DNA of 64,000 bases. It comes from Gammaproteobacteria bacterium. Its GTDB lineage: Bacteria; Pseudomonadota; Gammaproteobacteria; Pseudomonadales; Halieaceae. Numbering within the stretch: position 1 is the stretch's first letter; each line of letters opens with the position of its first letter. The notes beneath the pieces were generated by a model. It was not told where the DNA came from, ran no database searches, and was given only the letters and a program-made list of their open reading frames with translations. The DNA lies in NCBI GenBank assembly GCA_030427085.1, contig JAUHXH010000001.1:372001-436000 (forward strand). The letters run 5' to 3'. Below are positions 29,420 to 38,709 of this stretch, piece by piece. The translations under genes and the position numbers were made by a program.

Positions 29420-31639
29420 TTAGACGCTAAAGCCGCTGCGGCTGAGGGGTAGCTCCCGTACACGCTCGCCGGTAGCGGCGAACAGGGCGTTGGTCACCGC
29501 CGGTGCCAGCGGTGGTAAGGCCGGTTCACCGGTGCCCGTGGGCGAATTCGCCGATTGCAGGAAGTGTACGTCGATCTGCGGCGCACGATTAACCCGCAGC
29601 AGCGGGTAGTCGTGGAAGTTGGACTGCCGCACGCGGCCCTTTTCAATATCCAGTGCCAGTCCCGCCATGGTGGAGTAGCCATCGATGACAGAGCCCTGTA
29701 CCTGGTTCTCGGCACCGCTCAGGTTCACAATCGGGCCAACATCGCCAACCACTGTTACCCGGTGCAGCGTGACCTTTCGATCGGTATCTACCGATACTTC
29801 TGCCACATTGGCAAAGTACCCGCCATGACTGAAGTGGAAGGCCAGGCCCTGGCCACGGCCCTTGGCTGTTTTGCCCCAGCCGGCTTTTTCTGCCACCAGT
29901 TTCAGCACGCCTGCGGCTCGGGCGTTGTCGAGTTCTCGCCCGGCACCTTCACTGGCAGGACGGGCTGTGCGCCCGAGGATTTCCAGCAGAAACTCCAGAT
30001 GATCGCGCTCTGCTGCCACTGAGAGCTCATGGAGAAAGCCCTGTACTGCGAACGCAATGCCGTTGGAGCCGGGCGCGCGCCACCAGCCACTGGGAATGCC
30101 CGAATCCATCAAGCTGCGCTCGAGGCGAGCATTGGGGATGAGTGGCGCCGGGAATTCGTTGCTGCTGAGGTTCCCGCCTCGGGCCGGTTTTTCGCCGTCG
30201 TCGGTGAAGGAAATGAAGTGATTGTGCCAGGCTTGCAGTTCGCCCTTATCATTCAGGGCGCCGCGCAGGGCATGAAAGCCACCGACTCGGTAGAAGTCGA
30301 AAGCCATATCATCTTCGCGAGTCCATTGCAGCTTAACCGGCACGCCCGCCCGCTTGGCGATAGCGGCTGCTTCACAGCAGTAATCGTTCATCAATCGCCG
30401 ACCGAAACCACCGCCGATGCGCGTCTGGTTTAGTGTCACGGCCGATTCCGGCAGTTCGAGCAAGCCCGCTACCGCGGTCACCGCCCGCTGGGGCATCTGC
30501 GTTGGCGCCCATAATTCACAGCGTCCGTCTGTGACATGTGCGGTGCAGTTCTGCGGTTCGAGGGGGGCATGTGGTACGAATGGATAGGTGTAAAACGCCT
30601 CAACGCTGCGATGCGCCGAAGCCAGGGCGGCATCCACGTCGCCTGCATTGTCCAGTTCGGCCTGGCCCTTCTTGTCGCGAAGGTTGCGTGCCTCTTTCAC
30701 CTTCGCCTGCCAATCATCCTTGGCAGCGCTGGATTCGTCCCATTCCACCTGTAATGTTTTGCGTGCGCTGAAGGCGGCCCAGGTCGAGTTGGCGATAATG
30801 GCAACGCCCGGCAGTAGTTCAGTGACTTCGCCGTTGCCGGCCAGAATGAAGGCATCACTGACGCCGGGTAGCGCCTTGACCGCATCCAGATTGGCGGACT
30901 TTACCGAACCGCCGCGTGCAGGGCATTTGACGTAGACCGCGTAGTGCATGTTCGGCACTTGCTGGTCGATGCCAAATAGCGGTTTGCCGGTAACGATAGC
31001 CGGGTTGTCGACACCGCTGATACGGCGGCCGAGCAAACGGTATTGATCCGGTGATTTCAGCGTCAGTGTATCGGGTTCAGGTACGGCCTGTTGAGATGCC
31101 GCCTCCGCCAGTTCCCCGTAGGTGGCGCTGCGATTGCTGGCGGGATGAAACACCTTGCTGTCGCGTGTCTGGCAGGACTCGGCAGGCACCTGCCACTGGC
31201 TGGCGGCGGCTGCAACCAACATGGCCCGAGCCGCGGCGCCGGCCTGGCGCAAGGGGTCCCAGTTCATGGGAATGGACAGGGAGCCACCAGCGAACTGTGG
31301 GCCATAGCGTTTGGCATCGATGTCGGACTGGACCACGTCAACCGTTGACCAATCTGCATCCAGTTCCTCTGCCACGATCATCGGCAGGGAGGTTTTTACG
31401 CCCTGGCCGGCTTCCGGATTCTTGGCCGCAATGACCACGGTGTTGTCCGGCTTTATCATCACATAGGCGTTCACGGTGCCCAGGGCACCATCGGCACTGG
31501 CCGCGCGAGTGTTCAAGCTAAAACCCAGCGCCAGGGTACCACTGGCCATACCGCCAAGTTTGATAAAACCCCGCCGCCCAATGGCCTGATCGCGTCCGCG
31601 CTCGATCAGGCTGTCCAGTAAGGATTGCGCATCGTTCAT
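29420..31639 (-). CDS. Molybdenum hydroxylase large subunit (IorB-like), Tat-exported
   Basis: A 739-residue molybdopterin-binding subunit of the xanthine dehydrogenase/aldehyde oxidase superfamily, most like the isoquinoline 1-oxidoreductase beta subunit. The N-terminal R-R-G-F-I-K motif (Arg22-Arg23) with a hydrophobic stretch behind it is a twin-arginine signal, so the enzyme is probably periplasmic. The C-terminal GTGEPALPPLAPAVTNALFA contains the conserved catalytic Glu. The 2Fe-2S partner is directly upstream with a 4-base ATGA overlap. There is no FAD-subunit gene, so electrons probably go to a cytochrome or other acceptor. Substrate unknown: aldehyde or N-heterocycle. Confidence 0.87.
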   Translation of the reverse strand: MNDAQSLLDSLIERGRDQAIGRRGFIKLGGMASGTLALGFSLNTRAASADGALGTVNAYVMIKPDNTVVIAAKNPEAGQGVKTSLPMIVAEELDADWSTVDVVQSDIDAKRYGPQFAGGSLSIPMNWDPLRQAGAAARAMLVAAAASQWQVPAESCQTRDSKVFHPASNRSATYGELAEAASQQAVPEPDTLTLKSPDQYRLLGRRISGVDNPAIVTGKPLFGIDQQVPNMHYAVYVKCPARGGSVKSANLDAVKALPGVSDAFILAGNGEVTELLPGVAIIANSTWAAFSARKTLQVEWDESSAAKDDWQAKVKEARNLRDKKGQAELDNAGDVDAALASAHRSVEAFYTYPFVPHAPLEPQNCTAHVTDGRCELWAPTQMPQRAVTAVAGLLELPESAVTLNQTRIGGGFGRRLMNDYCCEAAAIAKRAGVPVKLQWTREDDMAFDFYRVGGFHALRGALNDKGELQAWHNHFISFTDDGEKPARGGNLSSNEFPAPLIPNARLERSLMDSGIPSGWWRAPGSNGIAFAVQGFLHELSVAAERDHLEFLLEILGRTARPASEGAGRELDNARAAGVLKLVAEKAGWGKTAKGRGQGLAFHFSHGGYFANVAEVSVDTDRKVTLHRVTVVGDVGPIVNLSGAENQVQGSVIDGYSTMAGLALDIEKGRVRQSNFHDYPLLRVNRAPQIDVHFLQSANSPTGTGEPALPPLAPAVTNALFAATGERVRELPLSRSGFSV

Positions 31640-32130
31640 GACAATACCTCCTCCGCGGTGGCGTCGTAAGCCAGCTGTTCAGCCGCCTGGGCAATCGCGC
31701 TCTTGATCCGCACATAACATCCGCAGCGACACAAATTGCCCGCCATGGCGGATTCGATCTGGTCGGAACTGGGTGAGGGATTATTGGCCAGCAGCGCTGC
31801 CGCGTTCATTATCTGTCCCGCCTGGCAGTAACCGCACTGGGGTACGTCCTGAGCAATCCAGGCCGCCTGCAGCGGGTGGAGTTCGTCATCGGTGGCAAGG
31901 CCTTCGATGGTGGTGATCTTACGGCCGGTGAGCGCTGCGGCTGGCAGAGAGCAGGAGCGCACAGGCTGATCGTCTACATGCACTGTGCAAGCACCGCAAT
32001 AGCCACCTCCACAGCCGTACTTGGTACCTACCAGCCCCAGGCTGTCGCGCAGCACCCAGAGCAGGGGGATATCGTCGGGGAGGTCGGTGAGGCGGTGGGT
32101 CGCCCCATTTACAGTCAGTTCAACGTCCAT
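31636..32130 (-). CDS. Molybdenum hydroxylase small subunit, two [2Fe-2S] clusters (IorA-like)
   Basis: A 164-residue electron-transfer subunit. The plant-type cluster ligands are in YGCGGGYCGACTVHV plus a Cys about a dozen residues later; the second cluster is bound by CGYCQAG and NLCRCGCYVRI. Length and layout are those of IorA/CoxS-type subunits. Start at 32130 (MDVELTVNG) is the natural start; the open frame extends much further upstream but without family similarity. Overlaps the large subunit, so 1:1 synthesis is likely. It carries no Tat signal and would be co-exported with the large subunit. Confidence 0.88.
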   Translation of the reverse strand: MDVELTVNGATHRLTDLPDDIPLLWVLRDSLGLVGTKYGCGGGYCGACTVHVDDQPVRSCSLPAAALTGRKITTIEGLATDDELHPLQAAWIAQDVPQCGYCQAGQIMNAAALLANNPSPSSDQIESAMAGNLCRCGCYVRIKSAIAQAAEQLAYDATAEEVLS

Positions 32131-32289
32131 AACGTGTCCCTCGGCGGTGGTCCTGTGGAGCGTGGAGTATGGCATAGACACTGAAAAGTTGCCGTGGTTC
32201 AGAAAGTCGGTGAAGGTCCGGTGTGATTCCGCAGCGCGTCTGCCTACAATGCTGATTGTCTGCACATGCGCCGTGAATAAGGGGTCACG

Positions 32290-34200
32290 ATGACGACAAT
32301 CGGGGTGAGGCTGCTCGCTGCGCTGCTTGGTGTAATTATTACTACCGTCCAGGGCCAGGGGGCAGCGGAAGAGCGCCACTACACTGAAGTCCGCGAACCC
32401 TGTGCCGATTACCGTCCCGCTCGTCGCCCTCTGTTTGGCGATCTGCACGTGCACACACGTTACTCCCTCGATGCTTCAACCCAGGGCACGCGCACCTCGC
32501 CTGATCAGGCCTACCGTTTCGCGCGCGGCGAGGCCTTGCCGATCCAGCCCTGGAACGAGCAGGGCGAAGCGGCGCGCTCTCTGCAGCTCTCACGACCGCT
32601 GGATTTTGCCATGGTGTCTGATCACGCTGAATTGATCGGTGAAGTGCATATGTGCAATACGCCCGCGGTGGAGGGCTACGGGAGCCTTTACTGCCGCTTT
32701 TACCGCACCTTCCCGCGAGGGGCGTATTACCTGTTCAACTATATGTCCGCCATGCGGGCCTCGCACCTGGGCTTATGCGGCGAGGATGACGAGTTGTGCA
32801 AACGCGCTGCAGTTCACCCCTGGGCGGAAATGCAGGACGCGGCGCAAGCGCACTACGACCGAAGCGACAACTGCGAGTTCACTACCTTTGTGGGCTACGA
32901 GTGGACGGGTGTAGAGCGCAGCAGCGGCGGCAACCTGCATCGCAATATCCTGTTCCGTAATGCTCGCGTGCCAAATCTGCCGGTGAGCTACATCGACGCA
33001 CCTTCAGCCGAACGCCTGTGGCATCACCTGGAACAGGATTGCAATGTGAGCGATCCGTTTTGCGAAGCGCTCAGTATTCCCCACAACGGCAACCTCAGTG
33101 CCGGCTTTATGTTCAGCCTGAGTGATAGTGACGGCCAGCCCTGGACGCCGGCGCTTGCGGACCTGCGCGGGCGCATTGAACCGCTGGTGGAGATCATGCA
33201 GCACAAGGGCTCTTCCGAGTGCTACTACGCAGCGGGCGTGACCCGCGACGAACTCTGCGCGTTCGAACAACTATCGATTGATAACATCGCGGGCTTCGAC
33301 AATCCGCCACAACCGGATACCGGTTTTACGCGGCAGACGTTGAATCGCGGCCTGGAACTGGAAGCGGCCTTGGGTGTGAATCCCTTCAAGTTGGGAATTC
33401 TGGCCAGCACCGATACGCATCTGGGCGCGGCCGGCGCTGCGCAGGAATCCCGTTTTCTCGGGCACGGTGGTGCGGGCGTTCCGGCCCTCAAGGTAATTCC
33501 TCCGGGCCTACCTGATAAACCCGAATACAATCCGGGTGGACTGGCGGTGGTGTGGGCGGAGGAAAATTCCCGCGACGCTATTTTTGCCGCGCTGCAGCGG
33601 CGCGAAACCTACGGTACGTCCGGGCCCAGAATCACCGCGCGATTTTTTGCCGGGTGGGACTACGATGCCCAACTCTGTGACGCGCCCGATTTCGTCGAGC
33701 GGGCCTACGCCGGCGGTACGCCCATGGGCGGCGATTTGAAAGGGAAGGGCAATGCTCCCCGGTTTGCGGTATTTGCTCGTCAGGATGCCGGTACTAAACA
33801 TTCGCCAGGCATGCCCTTGCAGCGGATTCAGATCGTCAAGGGCTGGCTGGATGACACCGGCGCACCTCGGCAACGCGTGATTGATGTGGCCGGTACTGCC
33901 GACAATGGCGCTTCGGTCAATCTCTCGACCTGTGAAGTGACGGGGAAGGGCGCGACCCAGCTTTGTTCAGTCTGGACCGACCAGGATTTCAACCCCCGGC
34001 AACGTGCGTGGTACTACGCCCGTGTGCTGGAAAATCCCAGCTGCCGTTGGAGCCAGCGGCAGTGCGTAGCTGCCGGTGTGCAATGTGATGATCCAGCCAC
34101 CATTGGCGAGGGTTATGAAGCCTGTTGCGCCGCTGAGCACCGCCCGGTTATTCAGGAACGGGCGTGGACCTCGCCAATCTGGTATTCACCGGCATCCTAG
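32290..34200 (+). CDS. DUF3604 exported protein (PHP-like)
   Basis: A 636-residue protein with a Sec signal peptide (about residues 1-22). The opening motif LFGDLHVHTRYSLDA, the later MVSDHAEL, the IPHNGNLSAG motif and the ASTDTHLGA segment supply a set of His/Asp residues like those of PHP-type metallohydrolases, and match DUF3604. No enzymatic activity is established for the family. Many cysteines in the second half suggest disulfides, fitting a periplasmic site. AAGGGG lies just upstream of the ATG. Its stop overlaps the stop of the redoxin gene within a shared CTAG. Confidence 0.82.
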   Translation: MTTIGVRLLAALLGVIITTVQGQGAAEERHYTEVREPCADYRPARRPLFGDLHVHTRYSLDASTQGTRTSPDQAYRFARGEALPIQPWNEQGEAARSLQLSRPLDFAMVSDHAELIGEVHMCNTPAVEGYGSLYCRFYRTFPRGAYYLFNYMSAMRASHLGLCGEDDELCKRAAVHPWAEMQDAAQAHYDRSDNCEFTTFVGYEWTGVERSSGGNLHRNILFRNARVPNLPVSYIDAPSAERLWHHLEQDCNVSDPFCEALSIPHNGNLSAGFMFSLSDSDGQPWTPALADLRGRIEPLVEIMQHKGSSECYYAAGVTRDELCAFEQLSIDNIAGFDNPPQPDTGFTRQTLNRGLELEAALGVNPFKLGILASTDTHLGAAGAAQESRFLGHGGAGVPALKVIPPGLPDKPEYNPGGLAVVWAEENSRDAIFAALQRRETYGTSGPRITARFFAGWDYDAQLCDAPDFVERAYAGGTPMGGDLKGKGNAPRFAVFARQDAGTKHSPGMPLQRIQIVKGWLDDTGAPRQRVIDVAGTADNGASVNLSTCEVTGKGATQLCSVWTDQDFNPRQRAWYYARVLENPSCRWSQRQCVAAGVQCDDPATIGEGYEACCAAEHRPVIQERAWTSPIWYSPAS

Positions 34201-34838
34201 TCGGCGTCAATCTCCAGCGCGGTTTTGGCGAAGGCCAGCGCAGCTGCCGAATCAACCCGTGTGCTGTAGGCTTCCAGGAACAGCTTGCCCACAATTTTCC
34301 CCTGCGGGTCGATGACGATCATGCCCGGGTGGGGAATACCGTATTGCATATCACCTTCTTCGTACTGTTCGTTGAGTATGCCCAGCGTTTTGAAACTCAT
34401 CGCATCGATATCCGAGAGCAGGGGAATGGTGATGCCCTGCGCGTCGGCGAAGGTTTTTTGCTCTTCAGGGGTGTCGTAGGTGATGGCAACCAGACCGATC
34501 CCCGCCTTGTCGAAATCTGCCTTGTGTTCCTGCAGCTGGACCATCTGCTTCATGCAGTAGGGGCACCAGTCCAGTGAACGGCTAGCCACCAGCACAGTGC
34601 CATGGGCGCCGGCAAAGGGGGTGAGCAGGGTAATTTCCTTGCCTTGATAGCTGGCCCGAAGGCCCGGAAACAGCGAGCCGACGGCCGGACCCGGGTCAAA
34701 AGCATCGGTGTCAGCAGGCAGGAACATATCGTCGGTGAGGCGCGAGTAGGCCGCTTCCTTCACCTCGTCCTGGTAGAGATAAATCGTGACGGTGCCCAGT
34801 CCGAGCACGATGGCGAGTACGATCAATACGCGTTGCAT
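34197..34838 (-). CDS. Membrane-anchored redoxin (AhpC/TSA-like)
   Basis: A 213-residue thioredoxin-fold protein with an N-terminal membrane anchor (QRVLIVLAIVLGLG) that places the domain in the periplasm. The redox motif is S-L-D-W-C-P-Y-C, i.e. CPYC, in the position of the AhpC/TSA or TlpA-like active site, and KIVGKLFLEAY follows in the last strand. Could reduce disulfides or peroxides; this cannot be separated by eye. Start at 34838 avoids a Cys-rich upstream extension with no signal character. Confidence 0.75.
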   Translation of the reverse strand: MQRVLIVLAIVLGLGTVTIYLYQDEVKEAAYSRLTDDMFLPADTDAFDPGPAVGSLFPGLRASYQGKEITLLTPFAGAHGTVLVASRSLDWCPYCMKQMVQLQEHKADFDKAGIGLVAITYDTPEEQKTFADAQGITIPLLSDIDAMSFKTLGILNEQYEEGDMQYGIPHPGMIVIDPQGKIVGKLFLEAYSTRVDSAAALAFAKTALEIDAD

Positions 34839-34902
34839 GGGGCGTCCTGTGTACAGATGGTGGACGGGTAGTATATCGCCGCTGTTGGCCCACTTGCGAG
34901 TT

Positions 34903-34920
34903 GCACGCGTGCACGCGTGC
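34903..34920. repeat. 18-bp perfect palindrome between divergent genes
   Basis: GCACGCGTGCACGCGTGC reads identically on both strands and is also two overlapping copies of GCACGCGTGC. It lies between the redoxin gene and the divergent antiporter gene, 47 bases before the antiporter ATG. An operator is possible; nothing identifies the regulator. Confidence 0.45.
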
Positions 34921-34967
34921 TGGCAGCATCCCCTAACCAAGGCCCAACATCCGGGAACCAACCTACT

Positions 34968-35930
34968 ATGTTGAATCTGGCTTACCTGTTAATTGGAATC
35001 GGTCTGCTTGCCGCTGGCGGTGAAGCCCTGATTCGCGGTGCGCTGGGCGCGGCGAAACAGCTGGGCATATCCCCGCTGCTGTCCGGTTTGTTGATTGTTG
35101 GTTGTGGCACTTCAATGCCGGAGTTGGTGGTGTCCATCGATGCCGTGGTGGCGGGGCGGCCCGACCTCGCAATCGGCAATGTTGTGGGCAGTAATATTGC
35201 CAACATCCTGCTGGTCCTCGGACTCTGCGCCATTGTGACACCCCTGACGGTCTCTCATCTGGCGTTGCGACGCGATGCGTTAATGGTCATTGTGGCGAGC
35301 GTCCTGTTTATTGTGTTGGCCGCCGATGGCAGCGTGTCGTTTTGGGATGCCGCGATATTATTACTTTTGCTGGTCATCTACCTGGTGTGGGCCTATCGGA
35401 CGGAAAAGTTAAAGGGCGCCCCCGCAGCGGCCGTGCACGAGGCGGAAGCGGCGGAAGTGACCCTGATTCCGCAGACCTTGCCGTGGTGTATAGCAGCCAT
35501 CGCGCTGGGGCTGGCAACCCTTGTCGCCGGATCCAAAGTCCTGCTCGCGGGGGCTGTTGGTATTGCTCAAGTAATGGGTGTATCCGAAGCGGTTATCGGC
35601 CTTACGCTGGTGGCGGTGGGGACATCGCTGCCGGAGCTCACCATTTCACTTATCGCCGCATTCCGGCAGCACGCTGACGTGGCGATTGGCAATGCCCTGG
35701 GTAGCAACCTGTTTAACCTGCTCGGTATCCTGGGTGTTTCCGCGCTGGTACATCCGATGGATGTCGCCGGGCGGGTACTGGCGTTTGACCAGTGGATCAT
35801 GTTGGCCGTGGCCTTTGTGCTGCTGGCGTTTCTATTGTCCAGCAGGCGACTTAGCCGGATTGAAGGGGCTGCATTGGCGGCCGGTTACGTGGCATACGTT
35901 GGTGTCAGTTTTTCCACGCTGGCGGGTTAG
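34968..35930 (+). CDS. Calcium/sodium antiporter family protein (YrbG-like)
   Basis: A 320-residue inner-membrane cation exchanger of the CaCA superfamily. The two inverted alpha-repeats are clear: GCGTSMPELVVSIDAV with GNVVGSNIANILLVLG in the first half and GTSLPELTISLIAA with GNALGSNLFNLLGILG in the second; the Glu in each P-E-L is the ion ligand. About ten membrane segments. E. coli YrbG is the nearest familiar relative. Stop codon overlaps that of convergent cpxA by four bases. Confidence 0.9.
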   Translation: MLNLAYLLIGIGLLAAGGEALIRGALGAAKQLGISPLLSGLLIVGCGTSMPELVVSIDAVVAGRPDLAIGNVVGSNIANILLVLGLCAIVTPLTVSHLALRRDALMVIVASVLFIVLAADGSVSFWDAAILLLLLVIYLVWAYRTEKLKGAPAAAVHEAEAAEVTLIPQTLPWCIAAIALGLATLVAGSKVLLAGAVGIAQVMGVSEAVIGLTLVAVGTSLPELTISLIAAFRQHADVAIGNALGSNLFNLLGILGVSALVHPMDVAGRVLAFDQWIMLAVAFVLLAFLLSSRRLSRIEGAALAAGYVAYVGVSFSTLAG

Positions 35931-37273
35931 TCAATAGTCGGCAGGCAGACGGTCACTTCCAGTCCGGGTTCGATATTTGCTGCGCTGATGCTGCCGGCAT
36001 GTGCCTCACAGGCGCGTCGTGCGATAGCCAGTCCGAGTCCGTAGCCGCCTGTTTCGCGAGCGCGCGCAGTGTCCACGCGGTAGAACGTGTCGAACACGCG
36101 CTCCAGTTCAGACTCGGGAATGCCGGGGCCGGCGTCTTGCACGGTCACTGTACAATCCGAGCCAGTGGTGGTGAGGGCTACCTGAACACGGGCGCCTTCG
36201 GGGCTGTGGTGCAGGGCGTTGCGCAGAATGTTTTCAAAACACTTTTTAAGCAGGTCGCCATGTGTGGCGATTGTCAGCTCAGACAATTCGCTGTGGAACT
36301 GCACGCGAACACCCCGTGCCTTGCCTTCGAACCCGGCATCGGTACAAAGCTCGTCCAGCAAGAACACCAGGTCGATGTGGTCGGTCAGGGGAATCTCACC
36401 ATCAGGTACCGACAACAGCTGGCTGATCAACTCCTCCAGACGGTCGGCTTCGCGTTCAATGCGTTCGATATGGGCGTTATCACCCGTGTTTCCGCGGCGC
36501 AATAGCGCCAATGCAACCTGCATGCGTGCCAGCGGTGAGCGCAGTTCGTGGGATACATCGCTTAATAGCCGCCGCTGTGCCTGGATGCGTTCTTGCAATT
36601 GTTCGGCCATGCGGTTGAAATCGCGTGCCAACTGGTCGGTTTCATCGCCGCCTGCGGGGCGTACATCGATACGCGCGTCGAGGTCGCCGTCAGCGAGACT
36701 GCGCGCCGTCTGGCCGAGGCGTTTGATGCGCCGCGTTAGTAGAAGGGACAGTAAATAACACACCAGGCCAGATGCGAGGACGGCCAGGGAGACACGCAGC
36801 CACCAGTTCTCCTGTAACAGCCCGGCCAATCGCCCACTACCGCGCGGCGGCATCACGATGACACGCATTCGACCCTCGTCCTGACGGAAGAAGTCGTGGC
36901 CCATCACCGGGCCGTTGGGAGTGTGATCAGCAACCCTGCGGGGCGCACCCTGTAGTTTTCGCAATACACGGCGAGCCGGTGGAGGCAGTTTGCGTTGCTG
37001 GATTTCGTTGCCGGCGGCATCCACCACGAAAATGCGCACACCAAATCGTTCCTCGGAGCGCGCAATGAGGTCTGGTAACTCTTCCAAAGGTTCATTTTGC
37101 AGGCTGTATATCAGGCGCAGGAAAAAACGGTGGGGCGGTTCTTTGGGGCGCTCTTCCGTGGCGGCGAACACGGGTAGCTCTTCCAGGTAACGCATGGACA
37201 GGCCCCAACTCGCCAGCACCACCAGCGTGACCAGCCAGAAGCCGAGGAATATTTTGATAAAGAGTCGAGACAT
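35927..37273 (-). CDS. cpxA: Envelope-stress sensor histidine kinase CpxA
   Basis: A 448-residue sensor kinase: two membrane helices (about 6-24 and 161-180) with a periplasmic sensor between them, a HAMP domain (about 181-232), the phospho-acceptor His242 in LLSDVSHELRSPLARM and a C-terminal ATPase with NILRNALHHSP and DAGPGIPESELERVFDTFYR. The periplasmic domain is shorter and more basic than in E. coli CpxA but the context (cpxR upstream, cpxP-like gene divergent) supports the name. Seven bases after cpxR, same operon. Confidence 0.87.
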   Translation of the reverse strand: MSRLFIKIFLGFWLVTLVVLASWGLSMRYLEELPVFAATEERPKEPPHRFFLRLIYSLQNEPLEELPDLIARSEERFGVRIFVVDAAGNEIQQRKLPPPARRVLRKLQGAPRRVADHTPNGPVMGHDFFRQDEGRMRVIVMPPRGSGRLAGLLQENWWLRVSLAVLASGLVCYLLSLLLTRRIKRLGQTARSLADGDLDARIDVRPAGGDETDQLARDFNRMAEQLQERIQAQRRLLSDVSHELRSPLARMQVALALLRRGNTGDNAHIERIEREADRLEELISQLLSVPDGEIPLTDHIDLVFLLDELCTDAGFEGKARGVRVQFHSELSELTIATHGDLLKKCFENILRNALHHSPEGARVQVALTTTGSDCTVTVQDAGPGIPESELERVFDTFYRVDTARARETGGYGLGLAIARRACEAHAGSISAANIEPGLEVTVCLPTID

Positions 37274-37280
37274 GTGAGGT

Positions 37281-37967
37281 TCAGGCCTCGCCGGTGAATT
37301 GATAACCCACGCCGCGCACACTGACGATGAGGGGGGCTTCGTCCACGTCTGCCAGTTTGCGACGCAATTTGCTGATGTGTACGTCGACGCTGCGATCGTA
37401 CGCCGACAGGGGGCGGCCGAGGGCGTGCTGGCACAGAGTTTCCTTGTCGACTGCCTGTCCGGCATTTTCCATCAGGCATTGCAGCAGTGAGAATTCCGCA
37501 CTGGTTAACGTCAGCGGTTCGCCTGAAAGGGTGGCTTGCCGGCGGGCGGGACTCAGCGAGAGTTGTCCGATTTGCAGCTCGGTGGCACCACTGCCGGCAG
37601 TATTCTCCCGACGCCGAAGGATGGCGCGCAACCTGGCCGCCAGTTCGCGCGGGTTGCAGGGTTTGGGCAAGTAGTCATCAGCACCCATTTCCAAACCGAT
37701 AATCCGGTCCGTGTCTTCGCCACGCGCGGTCAACATCAGGATCGGCACTGTGCTGAATTCCCGTATGCGCCGCAATACTTCCAGCCCCTGCATGGAAGGC
37801 AGCATGATATCCAGCACCATGGCATCGGGCTTGTCTTCCCGGCAACGTTCGATGGCCTGTACACCATCGTGTACTGCACTCACCGAAAAACCTTCCAGGC
37901 ACAAAAACTCCTCCAGCAACTGGCACAGTTCCTTGTCGTCATCGATTAATAAAATGCGCTGGGTCAT
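37281..37967 (-). CDS. cpxR: Response regulator CpxR
   Basis: A 228-residue OmpR-type regulator. Receiver domain with acidic pocket LLIDDDKEL and phospho-acceptor Asp53 in MVLDIMLPSM, then Lys in the YLPKPCNPREL segment; C-terminal winged helix ending VDVHISKLRRKLADV and VRGVGYQF. Those features and the downstream cpxA support CpxR. The box at 38051-38065, upstream of this gene, matches the CpxR consensus exactly, suggesting autoregulation. Confidence 0.9.
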   Translation of the reverse strand: MTQRILLIDDDKELCQLLEEFLCLEGFSVSAVHDGVQAIERCREDKPDAMVLDIMLPSMQGLEVLRRIREFSTVPILMLTARGEDTDRIIGLEMGADDYLPKPCNPRELAARLRAILRRRENTAGSGATELQIGQLSLSPARRQATLSGEPLTLTSAEFSLLQCLMENAGQAVDKETLCQHALGRPLSAYDRSVDVHISKLRRKLADVDEAPLIVSVRGVGYQFTGEA

Positions 37968-38050
37968 CGGTCGTTATGTTGAAAGGCTTGAAGGCAGTAT
38001 CTGTGAAGGGGGAGGGCGATGTCACGCGGCTTTACAGCCGTGGCAGAAAC

Positions 38051-38065
38051 TTTACATATCTTTAC
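38051..38065 (-). promoter_or_regulatory. CpxR binding box (GTAAA-N5-GTAAA)
   Basis: Read on the minus strand the site is GTAAA-GATAT-GTAAA, a perfect match to the direct-repeat CpxR consensus known from E. coli. It sits in the 202-base gap between cpxR and the cpxP-like gene, about 84 bases from the cpxR start and 105 from the cpxP start, so it could control both. Confidence 0.8.
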
Positions 38066-38169
38066 CCCGTGAGCGCACAACTTAACCTGGCCAGCATCTA
38101 GACTGGTTTCACGGTGAACGACAGGCATTTCAGCCCCACCGCAACGGACTTGAATGAGGAGTGTCGACA

Positions 38170-38655
38170 ATGGTTAACATGATGAACAAGTATTTTGTAG
38201 GTGCCATTTTTGGTCTGGGTCTGGCGCTGGGTGCGAGTATTGCACCGGCCCAGGATGAAGACGTGATGGACTCTATGCATCGTTTCGGTCACGGCATGGC
38301 GCGCATGGCGCACCACCTGGAGCTGACTGATGCCCAGAAGGAAGAGATTAGCGTTATCTTTGAGGAAGCCCACGCGGCCGGAGCGGCCGACCGGGAGCGC
38401 CGGGAGGTACTGCGCGATGAACTCGAAACATTAATGGACGATTACAACGCCACCCAGGCTCAGGCTATCAGCACAGAGCTGGGCGAAATCCACGGTCGTC
38501 TTGCCTACATCCGCATCGACTCGCGAGCGCAAATCAACGAAGTGCTGACCGAGGAGCAACTCGAGGAGTTAGCCGAGATGCGTGAACAACACGCAGAGCG
38601 GCGTGGCAAGGGTGGCAAGCGGTTCGGTGGTCCCGACGGTCGCGGCGATTTCTAA
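38170..38655 (+). CDS. cpxP: CpxP/Spy-like periplasmic chaperone
   Basis: A 161-residue periplasmic protein with an N-terminal signal peptide (cleavage near A-P-A-Q). The mature part is highly helical and charged, and contains the first LTxxQ motif as L-T-D-A-Q (about residue 56) and a second, related L-T-E-E-Q near residue 125, which define the CpxP/Spy family. CpxP binds the CpxA sensor and restrains it, and may deliver misfolded proteins for degradation. TGAGGAG stands eight bases before the ATG. Divergent from cpxRA and closed by a strong terminator. Confidence 0.83.
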   Translation: MVNMMNKYFVGAIFGLGLALGASIAPAQDEDVMDSMHRFGHGMARMAHHLELTDAQKEEISVIFEEAHAAGAADRERREVLRDELETLMDDYNATQAQAISTELGEIHGRLAYIRIDSRAQINEVLTEEQLEELAEMREQHAERRGKGGKRFGGPDGRGDF

Positions 38656-38684
38656 AGTCTGATCATCCCTGGTCAGTAATACTT

Positions 38685-38709
38685 CGGGAGCCTCGGCTCC
38701 CGTTTTTTT
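38685..38709 (+). terminator. Intrinsic terminator of cpxP
   Basis: CGGGAGCC (38685-38692) pairs with GGCTCCCG (38695-38702) and is followed by seven T. Textbook Rho-independent terminator. It overlaps the last bases of the convergent M16 peptidase gene by two bases. Confidence 0.88.
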
